A stretch of 64,000 nt of DNA from Posidonia oceanica (taxonomy: Eukaryota; Streptophyta; Magnoliopsida; Alismatales; Posidoniaceae), in contig JAZBRS010000020.1 in NCBI GenBank assembly GCA_037176725.1, positions 84,700,001 to 84,764,000 on the forward strand. The letters are read 5' to 3'. Each line of letters starts with the position of its first letter. Position 1 is the stretch's first letter. The translations under genes were made by a program, and so were the position numbers. Positions 33,887 through 44,709 of the stretch are shown one piece after another. The notes under the pieces were generated by a model, which worked only from the letters and a program-made list of their open reading frames with translations, made no database searches and was not told the DNA's origin.

Positions 33887-34822
33887 CTTTTCGATGCCAA
33901 GGGTGCTTCGGCTGTCCCCTAGTATCACCCTTGATACTAAAGGCATCTCTTTTGCCGTCCTATGGTATCATTCTCTTCCTGTTGATTTGTGTATCTGCTT
34001 GCTTCCTTGATTTGAGGGCAAGTCTTCCGTTTTGCGTGCCCTTTCGAGGTCATGTCTGCTTGTTTCCCCAGTCGGTTTGAGGATGAGCCCTTTGCATGCC
34101 CTTTCGAGGTCATGTCTACTTGTTTCCCTTGTTGATTTGAGGACGAGCCCTTTGCATGCCCTTTCGAGGTCATGTTTGCTTGTTTCCTCAGTCGGTTTGA
34201 GGACGAGCCCTTTGCATGTCCTTTCGCGGTCATGTCAGCTTGTTTCCTCAGTCGGTTTGAGGACAAGTCTCCCCTTTGCATGCCCTTTCGAGGTCATGTC
34301 TGCTTGCTTCCTTACTTTGAGGAACGAGTGCCTTTGCTTGCCCTTTCGAGGTCATGTTTGCTTGCTTCCTTACTTTGAGGAACGAGCACCTTTGCATGCC
34401 CTTTCGAGGTCATGTCTGCATGCTTCCTTACTTTGAGGAACGAGCGCCTTCGCATGCCCTTTCGAGGTCATGTCTGCTTGCTTCCTTACTTTGAGGAATG
34501 TGTGCCTTTGCATGCCCTTTCGAGGTCATGTCTGCTTGCTTCCTTACTTTGAGGAACGAGCACCTTTGCATGCCCTTTCGAGGTCATGTCTGCTTCCTTC
34601 CTTACTTTGACGAATAAGCACCTTTGCATGCCCTTTCGAGGTCATGTCTGCTTGCTTCCTTACTTTGAGGAATGAGTGCCTTTGCTTGCCCTTTTGAGGT
34701 CATGTCTGCATGCTTTTTTCCAGACTGGCAGCCCTAATTGCTCGGTTGACACTCGTCATAACTGTCCAACTCCTCTTTCGATGCCAAGGGCGCTCAGGCT
34801 ATCTCCTGGTATCATCCCTGAT
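33887..34822 (+). repeat. 58-60 bp tandem array bounded by direct repeats
   Basis: About eleven to twelve units between 33990 and 34720, each with TTTGCATGCCCTTTCGAGG, TCATGTCTGCTTG and a TTTGAGGA-CGAGC linker. Early units are 60 bp (TCAGTCGGTTTGAGGACGAG) and later ones about 58 bp (CTTCCTTACTTTGAGGAACG). The array is bracketed by copies of a roughly 45-bp sequence starting TTTCGATGCCAAGGG, at about 33887 and about 34777. The right copy ends where the second E1 segment begins. Confidence 0.85.
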
Positions 34823-37152
34823 ATTTTTCTGTTTTATGGTGAATGACTGCTTGTTACAGGACATTTAAACAAGGGTTGACATTCTAGTTTCCCATTTTTG
34901 TTTCATGTCCAAGAAACTTGTATTAGGTTGCCAAAATTTTCTTGTAAATTTTATTTCTTTCCAAGTGTACTCCTTGTAATTTACTTCCATTTATAGCAAA
35001 AAAAAAGCAAAAAAAAGAAAAAGAAAAAAGAAAAAAGAAAAAAGAAAAAGAGAAATAAAAAAAAAAGAAAGAAAGAAAGAAAGAGAGAAAAAGAAAAGAA
35101 AAGAAAAAATAGCAAGAAAAAAAAACAAAGGGAAAAGAGGGGGAATATAAAACTGAAATAGTGCTGTTGAGGCCATTGAATGCCTTTGTATCTGCGTTCA
35201 ACATTGAACGGCTGATCCTCAACATTCTACACTTCTGAGGCAGATATCCTCCTTCAAGTAGCTACAATGATGAACCAAATTTCTAAAGCCAACCAGACAA
35301 AGCCAGATAGAGAAAGGTCAGAGACGGCTAGTGTATCAGGAGAGGAACCTACCCTGATCATCTACCACCCTACCACTAGGGAAGCCCTGGATCCTGACTC
35401 AATCCAGTACAGAGCCATGTACGAGTTCTTAAACAATGATGCACCTGCCCCAATGGAGACGTGCCAACATCCAAACACAACCTCCAAGAGCCACCACCCT
35501 TAGTGAAAGGAACGAAGGCTCGTTGCGGACCATAACCCTGATGAACTACACCAGGGACAATTTGGCAACCCACCGTCAGACACGAATCACCAAGGGCAAG
35601 GTACAATGCTCAATGGAGTATACAAAACAAGGGCAAACCCTTTGTTCCAGTAACAACCTCAGTTTCCACAAGGCGAGTACCGAGAAAGAGTCAATCCGCT
35701 CTACGAGCACTAGGAGCCTCTTCTCCAAGCACTGATAGTCGGCAACCAGCCCCTACTGGATTATCATCCCCACCAAGGACCTCTCCCACAACACGAGCCA
35801 ATTGCACCTCGACATTTCGGCAACGACTATCATCAGCAACTCAATCGTCAAGCATCCAACTCACACATCCCAACCTCGGCGGTTGGGATGGCAAATCTAG
35901 ACGAGATGAGGAAATTGCTCAGCACACTAAGGGTACACACCTAGGCTCCAGCAAACTTTGACATGAGCCGGTTCCCTCTTTTATACTTCCCCTGGGTTTC
36001 AAATACCTACATGAATTCATAGAGGAGCCCAAGAAGAGCAGAAAAACACAAATGGTGGAAGGTGTAACTGGAGCCGTAAACAGAATCAATGCTGCGCCTA
36101 AGCCACAAGAACAAAGTGCTGTAGTGACTCATGAGCCACCACGAAGCCATCCTCCCCAACAGACATAGGCCCATCCTCCCTAGCAAACATGGAGTGCAAA
36201 CATGGAGCCGTCTTCCTTAGCAACAAACGTGGAGCCATCCTCCCCAACAACAGTCCTGGAATCATCCCCAACAGCAGCAAATCTGCCCCCAATTGCAGTA
36301 GTGGAATGTTCCCAAGCCACAATGGAATAGGGGCAATCAGGACAACAATGGTAGATTTCGCAATAACAATGGGAACATGGGCAATTATCACAATGTTCCT
36401 CCCCAAAGCTACTACCACCTAGAGGGTCGAAGCGGGATCATTACCCTCTCTACTCGTCACTTTGACAGACATGTTCATAGAACTGGAGGGTGCAAAGGCA
36501 ATTGAACTCCCGCCAATCAAGCCAGAACCTCCAAATAGTGACCAGAACAAATACTGCCCTTTCCACAGAAGACATGGTTACAACATAGACAACTGCTGGA
36601 CCTTCAGAGATATAGTCTACGATATGGTGGAGGCAGACTTATTTGAATGGGATGTCTAGGTTGAAAGAGCCAAGCAGCAGGGGCAAACAGGGGCACACCA
36701 ACAAATTTACAATAACCCCCTCCCTAATCATAAAATAATGGCATTCAAGGATGATGAAGTCCCCATGGCTCAGGACCTACCCGTAGAAGAGCCTCAACAA
36801 CCTGGAGAGGAATGGGGGACCATCTTGGACGATGACTAGGATAGCCAAGCAGAGGGAGAGGAAGTAATCTCAGATGATGACTGGGACAACGAGGCAGAGG
36901 AAGAACAAATAATCGAAGAGCTTGGCCTCCTCAACTTCGTCACGATGGACAAGCTGCAAGATGGCATAGAAAAGGAAAGCTCTTTTACCTTAGTACAAAA
37001 AGCCACCAAGTAGTTCAAACAAGAAAATATCGTCTTCTAAGAATCCGAGCTTCCACCGCCGTTTGACCAAGAACTACCACTCATCACCACAGTAGGCATT
37101 AATGATTGTGTATTGCAAGGAGTGCTAGTTGACACTGGAGCAAGCCGAAGCC
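34823..37152 (+). pseudogene. E1 gag-protease 1, second copy with internal deletion
   Basis: Parallels 8526-11315: the same leader, A/G-rich tract (34999-35145), paired hairpin (35174-35232), MMNQISKANQ start at 35267 and acidic region. The zinc knuckle is at about 36553-36600 (CPFHRRHGYNIDNC) and DTGAS at 37131-37145. About 468 bp of capsid sequence (equivalent to 9706-10173) is missing; the join reads TACCT-ACA-TGAATTC near 36003. Extra TAG stops, for example 36657 and 36837, are absent from copy 1. The two copies differ by several percent by eye. Confidence 0.85.
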
Positions 37153-40100
37153 TGTAGACACCCAATTTTGACTGCCTGGAAGATGGTGGACCCTCCTGCA
37201 AGCTCGCTCGGACTCTGGGATGGCTCTCTCTCTAAAACCCACCTAAATCCATCCTAAAACATCACCAAACCCCTACCCAAAAACCAAAATACCAAAAAAC
37301 AGCCTTTAACCAAACCTGGGATGTTAGATGCTGGCTGTGCCAGCATCCAACGTTGGACGCTACATGTGCTAGCGTCCAACGTTGGACGTAATGCATGCTG
37401 ATGTCCAATGCGTTGGCCACAGCAGCCCTTTGGCTCGCCCTCCGCCAACTCTGCCGCTCCCCTCGGACCGCCCAGCCACTTGGCTCGCTCCCGGAGTCGA
37501 TGCCTCACCTGGGTGCCACCCGTACAGTGCCACCTGCCCCATTTTCCAGCCACACGTTCGTTTAGACGTTTCTGGCCAGCCTCTGCCAACCTGCTCCGTG
37601 TCGTGCACGCCACCTCTTCACCTACCATGGCAGTCTCCCAGAGTCCACTCCCATGCATGCCACCTCTGGCCACCAACCCCGCGGTGTGCTCCTGCCAGCC
37701 CTGCCACCCTCAGCAACTCCACTGCTGTTGCCAACCGAACCCAACAAAACACAACACTTCACCAATTTCCACAGTGCACCACACCTATCATCTTGAGAAT
37801 CCAGAGCTTCGAGAGCCTCGAGTGAACTCCCACGAACCTTCCCGAGCCCTTAGCCAAGTTCCCCGGCCTCCCCTTCGCGTCCAGGAGCTCGCCGGATTCA
37901 GCCCGCCGCCTCCTTCCCCGTCGACCGACCAAGTGCAGACACACCATCTGAGCTACAACTAGGTAGGCCTTTTGTCACCCCAAGCTAGCACATGCATGTG
38001 GTAGTGTAGTTAGGTAGTTTTCATGTGGTCTAGTACAGCACACACGCCCCCTCACCTTGGCTTTCCAGCAGTGAGGAGGAGGAGGTGGGTGGAGCAATCC
38101 ACCCACCTATTTTTGGCACCGAGCACATGGACATGCTCGTTGTCACTCACTCTTGCTTCTTAGCAAGTTAGTTTGGGATTTTTGGCCACTTTGGCCACTG
38201 ATCTTGGCCAGAAAACTACCCGACCTGTTGGACGCATATGCTAGTGCGTCCAACATTGGACGTGCCCTGAGGCAGCGTCCAACAACTCTGCAGGTCTTTA
38301 TTTTGTTTTGCTTACTTTTGTTTCCAAGTTGTTATGCTTTGGTTGCATCTTTGTAAGATTACTCTACATGCTTCCCTTAATATTTACAGATGTTATGGCA
38401 TATTTTACATTAAGCTTTGATCCTAGTTTCGATCCATATTTCATACTTCAGTTCGGAATGCTGTTTGCCTGTGTTGGACGCTGGAACACACTGCGTCCAA
38501 CGTTGGACGTTGGTGTGTCCAGCGTCCTACTTATCTGTGTGTTTGCACTTACTGCCATGCATGAATACTACTTCCTTTTGAGTTATATACTTGCTCCATG
38601 TTTGTGTAGTGGTGTTTGGCCTCCTTGGCAGCTATGTTTAAGTTTGCAAGCTCTCTTTCAAGTTGCATGTTGGTTTACATGGGTTCTTGTTCCCTTTTTC
38701 CCCTTATGCATGCTTCTTAAGATGTTCTACATGGAATGCTTGCTTAATCTACGTTGCATGCTTTGGTTTAGTCTGCTTTCTATAGCTTGCATGCATGTTT
38801 AAGTGGTTTCTAAGTTCAGTTCCTCCTTGCAGATTATTTTGCATCTTTTATGTGTTGGACGCAGAGTGTACCTGCGTCCTATGTTGGACGTAGATGTAGT
38901 CTGCGTCCTACGTTTCTGCTTAACTGCTCTTGCCATGATGCTTGCATGATGTTATTATCCTTTGAGTTCACTTGCTCCATGCTTGCATGTTTGTGCTTTG
39001 CCTTTTTAGCAACTGTTCCCAAGTTTGTTTGGCCTTTTATTAGGGATTTATGCAGGTTCCTTCAGGTTTGTGCCTTCCTTTGTGTTGGATGCAAGTAGTG
39101 CTGGCGTCCTACATAGGATGTAGGTGATGCTTGCGTCCTACACACTGGTTGTGTTTTCTTTGTGCATGCTTTGTAGATGCCTTCCCTTTTGGATTTTTTT
39201 ACTTGATCTATGTATGCATGCTTAGCCTATACCTGTTTACAGTAGCTTAAATGCATGCCTCTATGATTTTTCTATCAGTTTGTATGCCTTTTTGATATGC
39301 GTCTGTTTGCAGAGTGTTGGACGCAGAGTGCTCTAGCATCCTATGTTGGACGCTGTGTACTCTAGCATCCTATGTTGGACGCTGTGTACTCTAGCGTCCA
39401 ACACCCTACAGTGTTTAAACCTAGTTCCATGCTTGCCTTGCCATTAAATATTTCCTCTAGCTATTTACCTTGATTGGTTTGCCTGATATGCATGCCATCC
39501 ACTGCCTTGCTGCATTTGCATCGCATCCATACATCTAGAATGTAAGGTTTTCCAGATTGCATATTTTCTGCTGTCTTCCTCCTGTCTGTGTTGGACGCTG
39601 TCTACTCCTACGTCCAACATTGGACGCAGGTCATAGCTGCGTCCAACACTTACAGTTGGCTGAATCTAGTTTTTAAACGCTGATTTTGTTTTGGCCGTCG
39701 TTTCCACATTTTATCGCTTACGACACATGCTTTGACACCCGTGCATGCTGCCAGACCCCTATTTTGGTTTTGCACCTTGCATCGCCTGTTTTCCCGTGGT
39801 TTTCCACGTCGGTTTCCTCTCCCCTTTGCTTGTTTTACGCTTGCATCGTGTAGTTTTACTTGGCTTTTCTGCCCTTGTTTGCTTTCCTCTTTGCATGTCG
39901 ACTTGCATTGCGTGGTTTTATCGGTGTTTTGTTTTATCGCCTGCATTTGCATTAGGGCAGTGATGCTTACTGTCTGGAGTTCTCACGAACTAGGGTTCAC
40001 CCGGTTCGGAACACAGGCAGTGCTGCTGAGCACATAGGCTGCATGTTTAATTTTCCATGCATGGCATTCAGGCATTTAGGCATTAAAGCATACATAGCAT

Positions 40101-40559
40101 GGCATAGCATTCATCGCCCCCTGGGCGTACAGCTAAAGGCAATCATTGCCGAAATTCCTGCAAATGCGAGCAATTAGCTAAGAAAGACCGATTCCTCGGG
40201 CATGTCGGGGGTGCTTAACACCTTTCCTGCATGTAATAGGAGTCCTTACTCTTTCTATGGCCCGCAGTGACCATTTTGCCCTCGTCCTTGGCACGAGTCA
40301 ATCATTTTGCATAGCATTGCATTCATTTGTGTGTTCTCTTGCATTCCCCCAGTTTTCCTCGTCTTTCGATTTAATAGACTAGGTGGCGACTCTGTTTTGT
40401 CTTATCTCCTTTATTTTCTTCACGTTTTCTCGGTGTTTTCGAGTCGAGTTTTCTCCATGGATTCACTGCTGACTGAGGCTTCCCCCCTCTTTCATGGCAT
40501 GATCGCACGCAAGCTATGGCAACGCACGAGACCCGCCATGGCCGAGCGGGACGGTCACA
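37153..40559 (+). mobile_element. Solo LTR, type A, plus orientation (3,407 bp), TSD AAGCC
   Basis: TGTAGACACCC...GGACGGTCACA flanked by AAGCC at 37148-37152 and 40560-40564. The E1 protease frame runs on directly after removal of the LTR and one TSD, so this is a clean insertion reduced to one LTR. It is colinear with 11316-14687 and has the same seven paired hairpins (37322, 38227, 38472, 38853, 39082, 39316, 39588). The sixth carries one extra half-unit. Confidence 0.92.
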
Positions 40560-42831
40560 AAGCCTTAGTTCTTTATCTACACTCCAGAACTTGGGGATCA
40601 ATGAGGATGAACTAGACAAGACCCCATTCATTCGCACCGGGTTTGATTAGAGCGAAAAGCTAGCCTTGGGGACAGAGCAAATGGAAATTACGATAAGCCC
40701 TTTGACCTGTATCACCAGAGTAATCATAATGGAAGAGGAAGTCCTAGAACCGCTTATCCTCGGGAGGTCTTGGCTAGCAGAAGTCGGAGCTTTGGCATCC
40801 CTTGTCCCCCAACTGTTAAAGTTCAAGCATGAGGGAGTGGTCGTCAGCATTCCTGCTAATCGTCCGGGAATACTTTGCAAGTTCGAGCTACTCGAACCCC
40901 AAATAGCCACCCTTCCTGACAAGGGAAAAGAGGACTTACAACCCCTGCCATGGAGGAAATCACCACTATGGGGCCCCAAGCCGCAATCACCTCCGGTCTC
41001 CCCAATATTTAGAACAACCAGGCCACCATCAGGCCAGCTGCCAATCTTCAAAGCACCAAGCTCACAAAGCACTTCGGTATTTCGGACTGCTACTGCTCCA
41101 CCATCTTCAATCTTCCGAATACCAACAAGACAGTCAGCTGGATCCACCGGTCCATCAGAGCTTGGGAGGCCTACACAGAAGAAGCCCGTCTTCACCTTGC
41201 CGCATACCATGATCAAGAAAATTGAAGAATCGGGCAGCCCAAGTAGAGCAGGAGAGGCAGCGGCACCTATCACCAGAGGGGGAAGGTTATCAAACCGGAT
41301 CATGCCACCAGCAGAACAGGTAGAGTCGTCTGGGCCATAGGAAAGGCTGGTGCCAACGGAGTATGACATCCTGGAACAGCTAAAGAAAACACAAGCCAGA
41401 ATCTCTATCTTTGATCTCATAAACAGCTCGGTCTTACATAGACAAGCTCTACAAGAAGTGCTAGAGAGGGCGCAAGTTGCCATTGATATACCTATGGAGG
41501 ATCTTCATGTAATAGCTATGGCAGCTTTTGTAGAGCTTGTAATAACATTTTCTGATAGTGAGTTGGCACCGCTAGAAAGAAGGAGGGCACCACTAAATGT
41601 AACCATTTCTGTAACTAATCATTTAGTGTCTGGTGTGCTAATAGACACCGGGGCGTCAATGAACATTTGCTCCTTGTCTACCATAAGAACTATGGGCGTA
41701 AATGAGGCTTCACTAACCCCCATAGACATAACTATTGCCGAATATGATGACAACAAGAGAAAAGCTCATAGCAAATGGACCACAAAGATTGGGGTAGGAC
41801 CAGCTCAGGTCTTAACCCAATTAATCGTCATAGACATGAACGTCCCGTACCAGATTATCCTGGGGAGGCAATGACTTGATAGCTTGAAAGGAGTCTCATC
41901 CCCCCAGCACCAGTGTTTGAAATTCCCTCACAACGAGAAGATTATAAAAATAGTAGGGGACATACCGGCCAAGGAAGTCGAAGCCAATGTAATATACTTG
42001 CCGCACAAAGTCAGTGTGCGAGAAAAGGCAACCAGAGCTGAGAAAGGCAAGAGCATAATATCCATGGTTGAGCTGAGGGAGAAATGGGCCAAGCCCAAGC
42101 TGAATTACAAAGTGAAAGCATCCCCAAAGACTAAAACACCCTTCATGAGTGTAGGGTGGGAAATAATGAGAAAAATTGGCTACAAGGAAGGCCAGGGCTT
42201 GGGCCTAGAAGGAAAAGGAATAAAGGAGCTGGTACGAGCTTACGATGGAGAAGGAAAAGTAGGACTTGGCTTCAACCAATTCCCTAATGAGTGGCCGCTA
42301 CAGTGGAGTTTACAAAATCACTTCACCAGCATAGGGATCTTCAACCTGAATACCTCCCCACTGGGAAACATCACATTGGTGAAACCAACAAACTTCATCC
42401 TCTAAAGTGAGGAGGACACGGTCGATGAATACATTTTTGGCCTATTTTAGACACTCAACTTGCAAGCAGAGCCTCCAAAAGGCCAGACTGCAGAAGACAT
42501 TCCTCCACCTGCTGAGGAATCACCACCGCCACCACTGTCAAGCATGCCGGCTCCCGTACCTCCAGACAAGCCACCTCTTCTTCCCTCTCCTTCTAGCACC
42601 GCTGCTTCTAAGCCTCCTCCTCCCGCAGCTCCAAACCCTCATTCTTCTTTGGAGCAACTCACTGAGAGAAGTCTGTGCAGGTCACAACGACTAGTAGATA
42701 GGGTTCGCCGCATCGCCGCGAACATCTCCGAAAGTGCGCAGCCCCACGGGCTCGAACGTGATCTAGACCCGGGAGCAGATCATGAGCTTTTCGAAGATGG
42801 TGGAAACGTTAGCAATGACGAGCCCACCTAG
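40560..42831 (+). pseudogene. E1 protease 1 end, protease 2 and G-patch, decayed
   Basis: A single frame with scattered stops (40648, 41338, 41872, 42403). 40560-40900 completes protease 1 (ILGRSWLAEVGA). A Pro/Ser-rich linker and a helical block (YDILEQLKKTQARISIFDLI, from 41359) follow. Then a second aspartic protease: DTGAS at 41644-41658, closing with QIILGRQ (about 41855-41871). A G-patch occupies 42154-42237 (GWEIMRKIGYKEGQGLGLEG). A Pro-rich tail ends at 42831. Both proteases have the DTGAS triad, which is unusual since one suffices in known Ty3/gypsy elements. The stop at 41872 is TGA where related proteases have TGG. Confidence 0.8.
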
Positions 42832-43937
42832 AAAGGCTCCAACCTCTACTGATGGAGGTAACTCTAGGGGCATCCCCCTAGATTTTGAAAATAAAAAACT
42901 TTTCAATTATGCATTGTTTTCTTTTCCTAATAGTAGTTCCGATTTACTTTCTGTTTTCAATAAGGGAGAAAAGGATCACCATGTTGGTTGTAGCAGCTCG
43001 CGGTCAATCTTGACCACTGCTTCAAAAACTATTCGTGTGTGTCAATAGACGGAGGCAATGCCTCAGGAGCTAGCTACTGCTAACATGGTCTTCCTGGTAG
43101 AGGAATTTGATCAATCTGGGAAGTGCACAGGTGTCGAGGCGTATGAGCTAATCAATTGCACAAGTGACGAAGAGGATCAAGAAGCCGACTCGGATCTGCT
43201 TAAGCACCTTATGGACAAATATGATGAGCAAACTAAGGCAGCTGAGGAAGAAACCATAAAGGTCAACCTGGGGACCATGGAAGTGCCAAAGCCAATACTC
43301 ATAAGTGCCAACTTAAGCCCGAAGGAACAAGCAGAAATGGTTCAAATCCTAAAGGAGTTTGTGGATGTGTTGGCCTTCAAATACAAAGACATGCCCGGTC
43401 TACAGTTTGCCCTAGTGGAACATCTACTACCACTAAACCCCGATGCCAAGCCTGTCAAGCAAAAACTGAGGCGATTGAGGCCGGAGCTGACGCTTAAAGT
43501 AAAGGAGGAGATCGACAAGCTCCACAAGGTAAAATTCATCAGGGTGGTAGTATACCCCAGTTGGGTCTCCAACATAGTGCCAGTGGCCAAGAAAGACGAA
43601 AGAGTTAGAGTTTGCATTGACTACCGCAACCTCAACGCTGCTTGTCCCAAAGATGACTTCCCTCTGCCACACATCGACTTGCTGGTAGACAATACGACGG
43701 GATTCAAAATGCTGTCATTCATGGATGGCTTCTCCGACTACAATCAGATCAAGCTAGCAAAAGAAGACCAAGAAAAGACGTCATTCATTACACCATAGGA
43801 GACATACTGCTATGTGGTCATGCCGTTTGGTCTCAAGAACGCCGGTGCAACATACCAAAGGGCGATAATGGCCATCTTCCACGACATGATGCACGACTGC
43901 ATGGAAGTATATGTTGACGACATCTTACTCAAATAAA
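42782..43937 (+). pseudogene. E1 reverse transcriptase, truncated
   Basis: In the +1 frame relative to the protease/G-patch part, overlapping it by 50 bp. RT motifs are in order: DVLAFKYKDMPGL, RVCIDYRNLNAACPKDDFPL, SFMDGFSDYNQIKLA, VMPFGLKNAGATYQR and YVDD (43910-43921). A TAG at 43796-43798 breaks the conserved TSFITP segment. The sequence stops 16 bases after YVDD, where unrelated sequence and then repeat R begin. RNase H and integrase are therefore lost. Confidence 0.85.
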
Positions 43938-43945
43938 AAATAAGG

Positions 43946-44709
43946 TGATGAGAATTTTAATTAACCACAAGTGCATGGCGTACTATGTAGTACGTATGCA
44001 AGTACGGGTCTATCCCATAGAGAAAAGGGTTTGAAAACAAAATCTTATTATCAACTATTGAAGAGATGAGAGACGGATTTGATGTTATCAAGAGAATTAA
44101 ATAGATGGCTACTCAAACTTTGGAGAGAAATCAGATTAATTAAAACCTAGGGTATTGAATCCATTCACATGAAGTTGAGAATGCACGGTCATATTTACTC
44201 TCTTCCTCTCTATTGATCTAAATAACTTGATTCAATGATTTTTATCCTAACAAGCATAAACTATATGCAATGCATCATAGAATATCAAGTGATGGAATAA
44301 AAACACACAAACCAAATTAAAACAAATGATATACGATGGAACTGCGATTATACACATAACCCCCAAATAAATCTTCCCTAAGCATAGACTAAAATGATGA
44401 TATCAATGTTAATCTATCAAAGTTTATCGATTTTATGAGTGATTTATGCAATATACATCTAGTCCACATAATCATGGCATTAACACAAAGAGAAAGAGAG
44501 ATATAATCACACATTCCAATTCATATAAACTTCATCTCTACTCTAGAACTAAATATTCAGGCAAACATGATAACAAAAAACATCACAATAAAAGATGAAG
44601 AGAAAGAAGTGTAAGACATAATAGAGAGAAAAATGAACTTGTATTACTAAAAAAATAAGATTATACTAGAGGAACTTGAAAAACTTTAAAACAAAAGAGG
44701 AAGAGAGTC
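43946..44709. repeat. Repeat R, copy 2, and its extension
   Basis: The first 490 bp align with 5121-5604. The copy continues past the point where copy 1 is cut by E1, through AT-rich non-coding sequence to 44709, where the chromovirus LTR starts. No TIRs or coding sequence were recognised. Confidence 0.65.

Noticed and set aside
33990..34720. CRISPR-like or coding repeat protein in the 58-60 bp array
   Set aside because: No spacers; unit length is not a multiple of three in the later part, so no repeat protein is maintained.
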